This document shows positions 29,041 to 37,977 of a stretch of DNA of 64,000 nucleotides, piece after piece. Origin of the DNA: Actinomycetota bacterium (lineage in GTDB: Bacteria > Actinomycetota > Actinomycetes > S36-B12); assembly GCA_016717115.1 (NCBI GenBank), contig JADKGE010000001.1:124001-188000 (forward strand), read 5' to 3'. The notes below the pieces were generated by a model. That model ran no database searches. It had not been told where the DNA came from and worked only from the letters and a program-made list of their open reading frames with translations. The translations under genes were made by a program, and so were the position numbers. Each line of letters opens with the position of its first letter. Position 1 is the first letter of the stretch.

Positions 29041-30021
29041 CTAGGGCAGGGCTGATACATGGTCCAAAAGCATTGTTACGAAACGATTACGGTCGATGTC
29101 CAGTCCGACTAACGCGTTCGCCGGAAGCCCCGTGACCGCCCACCGGTCTGCCACCGTCCGACCCATGCACAGGGATGACTCCGTTTCGATCTGAACATTC
29201 ATCGGGAGGGCCGAAACGAGGGTCGGATCGATGAGATGGGCGATCGTCACGGCGTCGTGGATCGGTCCGCCCTCCCAGCCGAATCGACGCTGGTGGAAGC
29301 CCACGAAGTGGTCGAGCAGCTCCGCCACGAACCGACCGGCCCGTCCCGTGTCGCGCAGCACATCGGCGTGCTCGTCCGTCAGCCAGGCCTTGTGGGTGAC
29401 CTCGAGGCCGATCATCGTCAGGGCCAGGCGATCAGCGGCCGGCCGCCCCCCTGCGCCCTCGTCCGGCACCCTGGCCGATCGGAACACGATGTCCGCTGCA
29501 TGGGGGTCGACCCAGATGTTGAACTCCGCGGCCGGGGTCCAGTTCCCGAGGTCGACCGCCCCGCCCATGATCACCAGTTCGCGGATCTTGGGAAACAGGT
29601 GCGGCAGGCGGCTGACCACGTCGGCCATGTTCGTCAGGGGACCCGTGGCGACGAGGGTGACGGGCTCGTCGGCATCGATGAGGACCTGCTCGATCAGCTC
29701 GATCGCGGGCACGTCCAGGACGGGCCGGCTCGGCTCGGCCGGCAGGGGCCCTTCGAGCCCGCCCTCGCCGTGCATGACTGCCGCCGTCGACAGTTCGCGC
29801 ACCAGTGGTGCCGCCCGCCCGGCCGCGACTGGTATGTCCGCACGACCCACCATGTCGAGCACCCTGAGCGCGTTCCTGGTCGTGTTCGGGAGGGTGGAGT
29901 TCCCCGCCACCGTGGTCACGGCCCTCAGGTCGATGCCCGGGTCGGACACGGCGAGCAGGATCGCGATGGCGTCATCGTGTCCGGGGTCGCAGTCGAGCAG
30001 GATCGGCCGTGGTGTCATCAC
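29041..30021 (-). CDS. Nucleoside hydrolase (inosine-uridine preferring type)
   Basis: Hydrolyses the N-glycosidic bond of ribonucleosides to base and ribose. The 326-residue protein has the calcium-binding N-terminal motif ILLDCDPGHDDA, the VVTGPLTN-like segment (LVATGPLTNMADV), MGGAVDLGNWTPAAEFNIWVDP, and the C-terminal His/Asp-containing GGPIHDAVTIAHL. The GTG at 30021 is chosen because TAGGAA (one base off TAnnnT) sits six bases upstream; the ATG at 30018 is equally possible. It adds a phosphate-independent route to the phosphorylases of this island and lies directly behind the importer operon on the same strand. Confidence 0.93.
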   Translation of the reverse strand: MMTPRPILLDCDPGHDDAIAILLAVSDPGIDLRAVTTVAGNSTLPNTTRNALRVLDMVGRADIPVAAGRAAPLVRELSTAAVMHGEGGLEGPLPAEPSRPVLDVPAIELIEQVLIDADEPVTLVATGPLTNMADVVSRLPHLFPKIRELVIMGGAVDLGNWTPAAEFNIWVDPHAADIVFRSARVPDEGAGGRPAADRLALTMIGLEVTHKAWLTDEHADVLRDTGRAGRFVAELLDHFVGFHQRRFGWEGGPIHDAVTIAHLIDPTLVSALPMNVQIETESSLCMGRTVADRWAVTGLPANALVGLDIDRNRFVTMLLDHVSALP

Positions 30022-30027
30022 CCGGCC

Positions 30028-30033
30028 TTCCTA
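30028..30033 (-). promoter_or_regulatory. Weak -10-like element of the nucleoside hydrolase gene
   Basis: TAGGAA lies six bases before the GTG at 30021, matching the leaderless spacing seen elsewhere in the window but with A in place of the final T. Confidence 0.25.
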
Positions 30034-30070
30034 CCAGAGCAGTCCCGGGCGGTGGTGGTGCCGATCGAGA

Positions 30071-31190
<1,120 letters not shown>

Positions 31191-31243
31191 AGCGACCTCC
31201 AAGGTGCTGAAGCGAGGCTACGCCGAAAGAAGCAGTCGTTGCC

Positions 31244-31265
31244 GTGCGGAGAACCCCCCCCGCAC
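31244..31265 (-). terminator. Possible terminator hairpin downstream of the mutase gene
   Basis: GTGCGG (31244-31249) and CCGCAC (31260-31265) can pair around a ten-base loop containing most of a run of eight C residues. On the minus strand the sequence continues GGCAACGACTGCTTCTTTC. A short stem, so only a candidate. Confidence 0.3.
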
Positions 31266-31290
31266 AGCGTCGAGTGGCGGCTTGTGGTGG

Positions 31291-32871
31291 TCAGAAGGCG
31301 TCGCGGGGGATGTACTGCCCCCAGACGTCCCTGAGCGCGTCGGACACCTCGCCCACCGTCGCCTTGGCGCGCAGCGCCTCCTTCATGGGATAGAGCAGGT
31401 TCGCCTCGCCCCGGGCGGTATCGCGGATCTGCTGCAGCAGGCGCTGCACCTCCGCGTCGTCTCGCCCTGCCCGCAGTTGGGCCAGTCGCTCGCCCTGCTC
31501 TGCCTCGATCGCGGGGTTCACGCGCAGCGGCGTGTAGTGCTCGACGTCGTCGGTCGTGAACCGGTTCATGCCGACGACCGTCCGCTCTCCGGAGTCGATC
31601 TCCAGCTGGATCTGGTAGGCGGAGCGCTCGATCTCGCCCTTCTGGAACCCCTGCTCGATCGCCGCCACTGCTCCGCCCATGTCGTCGATCTGGGCGATGA
31701 GCCGCGTTGCGGCATCGTCGATGCCGTCGGTGAGCGACTCGACGACGTACGACCCGGCGAACGGATCGACGGTGTCGCAGACGTCCGTCTCGTAGGCGAG
31801 GACCTGCTGGGTGCGCAGGGCCAGACGAGCCGCCTTCTCGGACGGCAGCGCGATGGCCTCGTCGAAGGAATTGGTGTGGAGCGACTGTGTGCCGCCCATC
31901 GCCGCGGCCAGGCCCTGGACGGCGACGCGGACCATGTTGACCTCGGGCTGCTGCGCAGTGAGCTGAACACCGGCCGTCTGCGTGTGGAATCGCAGCATCC
32001 ACGACTTCGGGTCCTTGGCGCCGAACCGATCGCGCATGATGCGGGCCCACATCCGGCGGGCTGCCCGGAACTTCGCCACCTCCTCGAGGATCGTGGTGCG
32101 GGACACGAAGAAGAACGCCAGGCGGGGTGCGAATTCGTCGACGTCCTGGCCGGACTCCACCGCCGCCCTGACGTACTCGATCCCGTCGGCGAGAGTGAAG
32201 GCCACCTCCTGGACGGGCGTGGCACCGGCTTCGGCCATGTGGTACCCCGAGATGGAGATCGTGTTCCACTTCGGGATCTCGTTGCGGCAGTAGGTGAAGA
32301 TGTCGGTGATCAGGCGCAGGGACTGGGCCGGCGGGTAGATGTACGTGCCGCGGGCGATGTACTCCTTGAGGACGTCGTTCTGGATCGTGCCGTTCAGGTC
32401 GGCCGCGGCGACGCCCTGCTCCTCAGCGACCAACTGGTAGAGCACGAGGAGGACGGCGGCGGGGGCGTTGATCGTCATCGACGTCGACACCTTGTCCAGG
32501 GGAATGCCGCCGAACAGGATCCGCATGTCGTCGATCGAGTCGATGGCGACCCCTACCTTGCCCACCTCGCCGTGCGCCAGAGGATGGTCGGAGTCGTACC
32601 CCATCTGCGTGGGCAGGTCGAAGGCCACCGAGAGTCCGGTGGTGCCGGCCGCCAGCAACTGCTTGTAGCGCTCGTTGGACTCGACGGCGGTACCGAAGCC
32701 CGCGTACTGGCGCATCGTCCAGGGGCGACCGGTGTACATCGTCGGGTAGACGCCACGGGTGTACGGGTACTGGCCGGGAGCGCCCAGGCGCTCCTGCGGA
32801 TCCCACCCGTCGAGCGCCTCGGGTCCGTAGACCGCGGCAAACGGCAAACCTGACTGGGTGACCGGGTCCAT
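31291..32871 (-). CDS. Split methylmalonyl-CoA mutase-type large (substrate-binding) subunit
   Basis: Catalytic TIM-barrel subunit of a B12-dependent acyl-CoA mutase, 526 residues, with no cobalamin domain. The ATG at 32871 has GGAGG five bases upstream. Core motifs are YTRGVYPTMYTGRPWTMRQYAGFG, AFDLPTQMGYDSDHP and SISGYHMAEAGAT with Tyr210/His211. At the two positions that separate methylmalonyl- from isobutyryl-CoA mutases it has Tyr56 and Arg174, the methylmalonyl-type pair that contacts a carboxylate. The B12-binding subunit is a separate gene 26 kb away (58352-58750). With the carboxylase at 1836-6158 it would convert propionyl-CoA to succinyl-CoA; no epimerase or MeaB-type GTPase is in the window. 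Confidence 0.9.
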   Translation of the reverse strand: MDPVTQSGLPFAAVYGPEALDGWDPQERLGAPGQYPYTRGVYPTMYTGRPWTMRQYAGFGTAVESNERYKQLLAAGTTGLSVAFDLPTQMGYDSDHPLAHGEVGKVGVAIDSIDDMRILFGGIPLDKVSTSMTINAPAAVLLVLYQLVAEEQGVAAADLNGTIQNDVLKEYIARGTYIYPPAQSLRLITDIFTYCRNEIPKWNTISISGYHMAEAGATPVQEVAFTLADGIEYVRAAVESGQDVDEFAPRLAFFFVSRTTILEEVAKFRAARRMWARIMRDRFGAKDPKSWMLRFHTQTAGVQLTAQQPEVNMVRVAVQGLAAAMGGTQSLHTNSFDEAIALPSEKAARLALRTQQVLAYETDVCDTVDPFAGSYVVESLTDGIDDAATRLIAQIDDMGGAVAAIEQGFQKGEIERSAYQIQLEIDSGERTVVGMNRFTTDDVEHYTPLRVNPAIEAEQGERLAQLRAGRDDAEVQRLLQQIRDTARGEANLLYPMKEALRAKATVGEVSDALRDVWGQYIPRDAF

Positions 32872-32923
32872 CGCAACCTCCGGTAGCGGCATGCAGTCTC
32901 CCGCGCAACGGGGAGATCGGGGC

Positions 32924-32936
32924 TTGTGATTCACAA
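32924..32936. promoter_or_regulatory. 13-bp inverted repeat in the mutase/sdhC divergent promoter region
   Basis: TTGTGA-T-TCACAA is a perfect dyad 53 bases upstream of the mutase start. TATGTT, overlapping its edge on the minus strand, could be that gene's -10. It looks like an operator, but the single-base centre does not fit the six-base spacing of Crp/GlxR sites. Confidence 0.4.
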
Positions 32937-32985
32937 CATAGGGCGAGCGGGCCTATCCCGTCGCGCCGGCACCGGCACTCCTCGG

Positions 32986-32991
32986 TACTGT
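32986..32991 (+). promoter_or_regulatory. Candidate -10 element of sdhCDAB
   Basis: TACTGT lies 60 bases before the sdhC start, followed by a leader carrying AAGGAGG. No convincing -35 is visible, so confidence is low. Confidence 0.25.
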
Positions 32992-33050
32992 TGGCCCAGC
33001 GAATCACGGTGCAGACCGCAACGTTCGGCTCCCTGACGAAGGAGGTTCGC

Positions 33051-33446
33051 GTGGCAAGCGTCCCCGCTGGCACGATTTATCGCGGTGGGCAGGGAATGTG
33101 GACGTGGGTGCTCCATCGCATCACCGGTGTCTCCGTGTTCTTCTTCCTGCTCGTCCATGTGCTCGACACCGCGCTGGTGCGGGTCTCCCCCGAGGCGTAC
33201 GACCTCGTCATCGCGTCCTACAAGACGCCGATCGTCAACCTGCTCGAGGTCGGGCTCGTCGGCGCCGTGCTCTACCACGCGCTCAACGGACTGCGCGTGA
33301 TCCTCGTCGACTTCTGGGCCAAGGGCCCTCGCTACCAGCGGCAGATGACATGGGCCATCGCCGCGGTCTGGGTCGTCCTGATGCTCCCCGGCACCTACTT
33401 CATGCTCAAGCACACGGTCGAAGCGATGTTCGGGAGCACGTCATGA
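33051..33446 (+). CDS. sdhC: Succinate dehydrogenase cytochrome b556 subunit
   Basis: Membrane anchor subunit of complex II, 131 residues. The GTG at 33051 lies five bases after AAGGAGG; the frame extends upstream to 32991 but without a site. HRITG at residues 22-26 precedes the first helix, and His76 in HALNGLR is the usual heme-b ligand motif. Three helices are visible (about 27-43, 63-83, 100-120). It binds quinone and heme together with SdhD. Its stop overlaps the sdhD start (ATGA), and it is divergent from the mutase gene whose product feeds succinyl-CoA toward this complex. Confidence 0.93.
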   Translation: MASVPAGTIYRGGQGMWTWVLHRITGVSVFFFLLVHVLDTALVRVSPEAYDLVIASYKTPIVNLLEVGLVGAVLYHALNGLRVILVDFWAKGPRYQRQMTWAIAAVWVVLMLPGTYFMLKHTVEAMFGSTS

Positions 33447-33865
33447 GCACCACGAGCCGGTCCGGCCCCGTCAGCATCCCGGCACCGAGGTCCGGCGCCC
33501 GCAACGGCCAGCGCAGCAACTTCGAGCTCTACTCCTGGCTGTTCATGCGGATCTCCGGCATCGTCCTGATCTTCCTCGTGCTCGGCCACCTGCTGATCAT
33601 GAACGTCCTGGACGGCGGCGTGCAGCGCATCAACTTCGCGTTCGTCGCGGGCCGATGGTCCAGCCCGTTCTGGCAGGTCTGGGACCTGCTCATGCTGTGG
33701 CTGGCCATGATCCACGGCACCAACGGCATGCGCACCATCATCAACGACTACGCCGAGCGCGACCAGACCCGCTTCTGGCTGAAGATGCTGCTCTACCTGG
33801 CCGCCGGCTTCACCATCCTTCTCGGCACCCTCGTCATCTTCACGTTCGACCCGAACATCGGCTGA
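33443..33865 (+). CDS. sdhD: Succinate dehydrogenase hydrophobic membrane anchor subunit
   Basis: A 140-residue protein with a polar N-terminus of about 28 residues, then three helices. The conserved motif MIHGTNGMRTIINDY follows the second helix and mirrors the HxxNGxR motif of SdhC. The ATG at 33443 overlaps the sdhC stop by four bases. It anchors the SdhAB dimer to the membrane and completes the quinone site. The gap to sdhA is 45 bases with no promoter-like element, so sdhCDAB is one operon. Confidence 0.92.
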   Translation: MSTTSRSGPVSIPAPRSGARNGQRSNFELYSWLFMRISGIVLIFLVLGHLLIMNVLDGGVQRINFAFVAGRWSSPFWQVWDLLMLWLAMIHGTNGMRTIINDYAERDQTRFWLKMLLYLAAGFTILLGTLVIFTFDPNIG

Positions 33866-33910
33866 CCGTCCGGTCCTAGCTCGACACCACGAATCCGGGA
33901 GACGCCCCAC

Positions 33911-35662
33911 ATGCAGACCCACTCATTCGACGTCGTCATCGTCGGCGCCGGTGGCGCCGGCATGAGGGCAGCGCTCGAGTCAGGTTCCCGCGCGAAGACC
34001 GCGGTCCTCACGAAGCTCTACCCGACGCGCTCCCACACGGGTGCCGCCCAGGGCGGCATGTGCGCCGCTCTCGCCAACGTCGAGGAGGACAACTGGGAGT
34101 GGCACACGTTCGACACGGTGAAGGGCGGCGACTACCTCGTCGACCAGGACGCTGCGGAGGTCATGTGCAAGGAGGCCATCGACGCCGTCCTCGACCTCGA
34201 GAAGATGGGCCTGCCGTTCAACCGCACTCCTGAGGGCCGCATCGACCAGCGCCGCTTCGGCGGTCATACCCGCAACCACGGCGAGGCCGCCGTGCGTCGC
34301 GCCTGCTACGCGGCCGACCGCACCGGGCACATGATCCTGCAGACGCTCTACCAGAACTGCATCAAGGCCGGCATCGACTTCTACAACGAGTTCTACGTCC
34401 TCGATCTGCTCCTCACGGAGGTCGACGGCGAGAAGGTCACGTCCGGCGTCGTCGCCTACGAGCTCGCCACTGGCGAAATCCACCTGTTCAAGGCCAAGGC
34501 CGTGATCTTCGCGACCGGCGGCTTCGGCAAGGTGTGGAAGACCACCTCGAACGCGCACACGCTCACCGGCGACGGCGTCGCCATCGTGTACCGCAAAGGA
34601 CTACCCCTTGAGGACATGGAGTTCTACCAGTTCCACCCGACGGGCCTGGCCGGCCTGGGGGTCCTCCTGACCGAGGGCGCTCGCGGCGAGGGCGGCATCC
34701 TGCGCAACGCCACCGGCGAGCGATTCATGGAACGGTACGCACCGTCGATCAAGGACCTCGCCCCACGCGACATGGTGTCGCGCTCGATGCTGCTGGAGGT
34801 CCGCGAGGGCCGAGGCGCCGGCCCCAACAAGGACTACGTCTACCTCGACCTCACGCATCTGCCCAAGGAGCAGATCGAGGCGAAGCTGCCGGACATCACC
34901 GAGTTCGCACGCACCTACCTCGGCGTCGACCCCGTCACCGAGCTCGTGCCGGTGTTCCCCACCGCGCACTACGCGATGGGCGGCATTCCGACCAACATCG
35001 AGACCGAGGTGCTGCGCGACAACGAGCACGTGGTCCCGGGGCTCTACGCCGCGGGCGAGTGCGCCTGCGTCTCAGTGCACGGCGCGAACCGGCTGGGCAC
35101 GAACTCGCTGCTCGACATCAACGTATTCGGCCGGCGCGCGGGCATTGCCGCAGCCGAGTACGCCACGACCCACGAGCACGTCGACCTTCCCGACGACTCG
35201 CAGGGCTACACGATCTCCATGGTCGAGGAGCTGCGATCGAGCACCGGAGGCGAGCGAGTGGCCGTCCTGCGCAAGGCGATGCAGGAGACCATGGACATGA
35301 ACGCGCAGGTCTACCGCACCGAGGCCACCTTGAAGCAGGCGCTGAGCGACGTCCAGGAGCTGCAGCGGCGCTATCGCAACGTCTCCATCCAGGACAAGGG
35401 CACGCGGTACAACACCGACCTGCTTGAGGCGATCGAGCTCGGCTTCCTTCTCGACCTCGCCGAGCTGGTGGTGATCGGCGCCATCGAGCGCAAGGAGTCC
35501 AGGGGCGGGCACGCCCGCGAGGACTACCCCACGCGCGACGACGTCAACTTCATGCGTCACACCATGGCCTACCGCCGAGGCGAGGGCGACGATCAGACCG
35601 TCCAGCTCGACTACAAGCCGGTCGTCGTGACCCGATACCAGCCGATGGAGCGTAAGTACTGA
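33911..35662 (+). CDS. sdhA: Succinate dehydrogenase flavoprotein subunit
   Basis: Oxidises succinate to fumarate with covalently bound FAD. The 583-residue protein has the dinucleotide motif VVIVGAGGAGMRAA (residues 8-21), the flavinylated His42 in RSHTGAAQGG, and GGHTRNHGEAAVRRACYAADRTGHMIL carrying active-site residues. PTAHYAMGGIPTN and GANRLGTNSLLD contact substrate and FAD, and a C-terminal helical domain completes the protein. Its stop overlaps the sdhB ATG (TGATG). Whether the complex runs forward only, or can act as a fumarate reductase, cannot be read from the sequence. Confidence 0.96.
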   Translation: MQTHSFDVVIVGAGGAGMRAALESGSRAKTAVLTKLYPTRSHTGAAQGGMCAALANVEEDNWEWHTFDTVKGGDYLVDQDAAEVMCKEAIDAVLDLEKMGLPFNRTPEGRIDQRRFGGHTRNHGEAAVRRACYAADRTGHMILQTLYQNCIKAGIDFYNEFYVLDLLLTEVDGEKVTSGVVAYELATGEIHLFKAKAVIFATGGFGKVWKTTSNAHTLTGDGVAIVYRKGLPLEDMEFYQFHPTGLAGLGVLLTEGARGEGGILRNATGERFMERYAPSIKDLAPRDMVSRSMLLEVREGRGAGPNKDYVYLDLTHLPKEQIEAKLPDITEFARTYLGVDPVTELVPVFPTAHYAMGGIPTNIETEVLRDNEHVVPGLYAAGECACVSVHGANRLGTNSLLDINVFGRRAGIAAAEYATTHEHVDLPDDSQGYTISMVEELRSSTGGERVAVLRKAMQETMDMNAQVYRTEATLKQALSDVQELQRRYRNVSIQDKGTRYNTDLLEAIELGFLLDLAELVVIGAIERKESRGGHAREDYPTRDDVNFMRHTMAYRRGEGDDQTVQLDYKPVVVTRYQPMERKY

Positions 35663-36411
35663 TGACTGCCACCGTCGAGGTTCCCGCCTACGTCGTCCCG
35701 GTCGCGGCCGACGTCACGTTCCGCATCCGTCGATTCATCCCCGAGGTCGACTCCGAGCCGCATTGGGAGGACTACACCCTCTCGCTGTTCCCCACTGATC
35801 GGGTGCTCACCGCGCTGGACCGCATTAAGGGTGAACAGGACGGCACGCTGACCTTCCGGCGGTCGTGCGGACATGGCATCTGCGGCTCCGACGCCATGCG
35901 CATCAACGGTCGCAACCGTCTGGCCTGCAAGACCCTGGTGAAGGACCTCGACATCAGCAAGCCGATCACCGTCGAGGCGATCAAGGGCCTGCCGCTGGAG
36001 AAGGACCTCGTCGTCGACATGGAGCCGTTCTTCGCCGCCTATCGCGCGGTGCTTCCGTTCCTCATCACGGAGGGGCACGACCCCAGCCTCGAGCGTCTGC
36101 AGTCCGCAGAGGAGCGCGCCCGATTCGATGACACGACGAAGTGCATCCTGTGCGCCTGCTGCACGACGTCGTGCCCCGTCTACTGGACCGACGGGCAGTA
36201 CTTCGGACCGGCCGCGATCGTCGCGGCCAACCGGTTCATCTTCGACAGCCGCGACGCCGGTGCCGAGCAGCGCCTCGAGATCCTCAACGAGAAGGAAGGC
36301 GTGTGGCGCTGTCGCACGACCTTCAACTGCACCGACGCCTGCCCGCGAGGCATCGAGGTCACCAAGGCGATCCAAGAGGTCAAGCGGGCGCTCATCTTCC
36401 GCAAGGTCTGA
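35662..36411 (+). CDS. sdhB: Succinate dehydrogenase iron-sulfur subunit
   Basis: Passes electrons from FAD to quinone through three Fe-S clusters. In 249 residues, Cys69, Cys74, Asp77 and Cys89 (SCGHGICGSDAM...LAC) bind the 2Fe-2S cluster; CILCACCTTSCPVYW supplies most 4Fe-4S ligands; CRTTFNCTDACPRGIEVTKAI the 3Fe-4S and remaining ligands. It is the last gene of sdhCDAB; the stop codon is followed at once by a 31-bp perfect inverted repeat. Confidence 0.96.
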   Translation: MTATVEVPAYVVPVAADVTFRIRRFIPEVDSEPHWEDYTLSLFPTDRVLTALDRIKGEQDGTLTFRRSCGHGICGSDAMRINGRNRLACKTLVKDLDISKPITVEAIKGLPLEKDLVVDMEPFFAAYRAVLPFLITEGHDPSLERLQSAEERARFDDTTKCILCACCTTSCPVYWTDGQYFGPAAIVAANRFIFDSRDAGAEQRLEILNEKEGVWRCRTTFNCTDACPRGIEVTKAIQEVKRALIFRKV

Positions 36412-36475
36412 CGTCGACTGCAGCGTCCCGCGTCATTCCCGCCTGCGGGAATGACGCGGGACGCTGCAGTCGACG
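36412..36475. terminator. 31-bp perfect inverted repeat between convergent operons
   Basis: Two 31-base arms (36412-36442 and 36445-36475) are exact complements around a two-base loop. It starts on the first base after the sdhB stop and ends seven bases before the stop of the convergent dehydrogenase gene. It can serve as a bidirectional terminator, though it lacks T-runs and is longer than normal. The inner core GTCATTCCCGC resembles REP-like repeats I recall from other genomes, so it may be a mobile element copy. Confidence 0.8.
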
Positions 36476-36482
36476 GGGAAGA

Positions 36483-37916
36483 TCAGAGGTCGACGGCGAA
36501 GTACTGCGTCTCCAGGAACTCGTGGATGCCAGCGAAGCCACCCTCGCGTCCCAGGCCGGATTCCTTCATCCCTCCGAACGGGGCCGCCGGGTCGGAGGCC
36601 AGGCCGCGGTTGACGGCCACCATCCCCGACTCCATGCGCCGCGCCACCTTGACGCCCGTGCCGGGATCCTTGGCGAAGACGTAGGAGATCAGCCCGTACT
36701 CGGTGTCGTTGGCCATGCGAATCCCCTCGTCCTCGTCGGCGAAGGACACGATCGGGGCGACCGGCCCGAACACCTCGTTTCGCGTGAGGGTCGAGCCGTG
36801 CAGGACGTCTCGCACGACGTAGGGGGCGATGAACGCGCCGAGCTTCGGAGCCTCCGACGCCGCGGCGATCGTCAGCCCCTCGCCCTCGGCCTGGGTCAGC
36901 AGTTCCAGGATCTTGTCGCGCTCCTTGACCGACACCATGGCACCCAGGTCGTTCGCGGCGTCGATGCCCGGGCCGATCTGCAGGCCGGCGAAGGCGCTCT
37001 CGAGCTTCGTCGAGAAGTCCGAGGCCACCGACTCGTGGACGTAGAAGCGGTTCGCGGCCGTGCAGGCCGCGCCACCATTGCGCATCTTGGCGATCATCGC
37101 GCCCGAGACCGCCGCGTCGACGTCGGCCCCCTCGAGGACGAGGAACGGCGCGTTGCCACCGAGTTCCATCGATGACGGAAGCACGCGGTCGGCCGTCTGC
37201 TTGAGCAGCATCTTGCCGACGAACGTCGATCCCGTGAAGGACAGCGTCGCGATGCGGGGATCACCGAGGATCGCGGTGGAGACGTCGCCCGTGTGCGTGG
37301 TGGTGATGACGTTGACGACGCCGGCAGGCGCCCCTGCGCGCAACAACACCTCGGCGATCCACAGCGCCGTCAGCGGCGTCTCGCTCGCAGGCTTCAGCAC
37401 GGCTGTGCATCCTGCGGCCAGCGCGGGGGCGAGCTTGCGGGTGGCCATCGCCGCCGGGAAGTTCCACGGCGTGATCATGTAGGCGACGCCGATCGGACGA
37501 TGGTCGGTGATGATGGTCTTATCGCGCGCCGGTGCGTAGCGGAAGTCACCCTCGATCCGCGACGCCTCCTCGGAGAACCAGCGGAAGAACTCGGCCGCAT
37601 ACGCCGCCTCACCCAGCGCGTCGCGGGTGGCCTTGCCGTTCTCCAGCGAGATGAGGCGCGCACAGGTCTCGACCTCCGCGCTCATGATCTCGAAGGCCTT
37701 GCGGAGCACCTCGGCGCGCTGGCGGGCGGGGGTGACCGACCACGTCTGGAAGGCGTCGTGCGCCGCGGCCACCGCGTCGAGGCCGTCGCTGACGGAGGCG
37801 TTGCCGATCTCGGCGATGACGGTGAAGGTCGCCGGATCCATGACGGGCAGCTTCTCCGCGGTCTGGAGCCACTCCCCATTGATGAGAAGGCCGGTCTGGA
37901 CGGGCAACGGCGACAT
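36483..37916 (-). CDS. gabD: NAD(P)-dependent succinate-semialdehyde dehydrogenase
   Basis: ALDH superfamily, 477 residues. The ATG at 37916 follows GGAGG with a four-base spacer; longer upstream codons are discarded. Motifs are ITPWNFPAAMATRKLAPALAAGC, KPASETPLTAL, catalytic Glu in MELGGNAPF, catalytic Cys in GGAACTAANRF and PFGGMKESGLGREGG. The MELGGNAPF and GGAACTAANR forms are typical of GabD-like enzymes, which make succinate from its semialdehyde. It is convergent with sdhB, so its product would be the substrate of the neighbouring complex. Related glutarate- or other semialdehyde activities cannot be excluded. Confidence 0.88.
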   Translation of the reverse strand: MSPLPVQTGLLINGEWLQTAEKLPVMDPATFTVIAEIGNASVSDGLDAVAAAHDAFQTWSVTPARQRAEVLRKAFEIMSAEVETCARLISLENGKATRDALGEAAYAAEFFRWFSEEASRIEGDFRYAPARDKTIITDHRPIGVAYMITPWNFPAAMATRKLAPALAAGCTAVLKPASETPLTALWIAEVLLRAGAPAGVVNVITTTHTGDVSTAILGDPRIATLSFTGSTFVGKMLLKQTADRVLPSSMELGGNAPFLVLEGADVDAAVSGAMIAKMRNGGAACTAANRFYVHESVASDFSTKLESAFAGLQIGPGIDAANDLGAMVSVKERDKILELLTQAEGEGLTIAAASEAPKLGAFIAPYVVRDVLHGSTLTRNEVFGPVAPIVSFADEDEGIRMANDTEYGLISYVFAKDPGTGVKVARRMESGMVAVNRGLASDPAAPFGGMKESGLGREGGFAGIHEFLETQYFAVDL

Positions 37917-37963
37917 GAGTCCTCCAAAGCGCTTGGTTGGCGGCTTGAGCCTACCGTCGCGCT

Positions 37964-37969
37964 TAGCAT
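37964..37969 (+). promoter_or_regulatory. Candidate -10 element of the carboxypeptidase gene
   Basis: TAGCAT, eight bases before the ATG at 37978. A near-leaderless arrangement, with spacing two bases longer than the strict cases in this window. Confidence 0.3.
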
Positions 37970-37977
37970 GGGGGATC

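Noticed and set aside
31254..31261. Run of eight C residues as a phase-variation tract
   Set aside because: It lies between genes, in a possible terminator loop, and not within a reading frame or an evident promoter spacer.
31291..32871. Isobutyryl-CoA mutase large subunit as the primary call
   Set aside because: The split architecture fits, but Tyr56 and Arg174 are the methylmalonyl-type residues, where isobutyryl-CoA mutases have Phe and Gln.
32924..32936. Crp/GlxR binding site
   Set aside because: The half-sites TGTGA and TCACA are separated by one base instead of six; kept only as an unassigned dyad.
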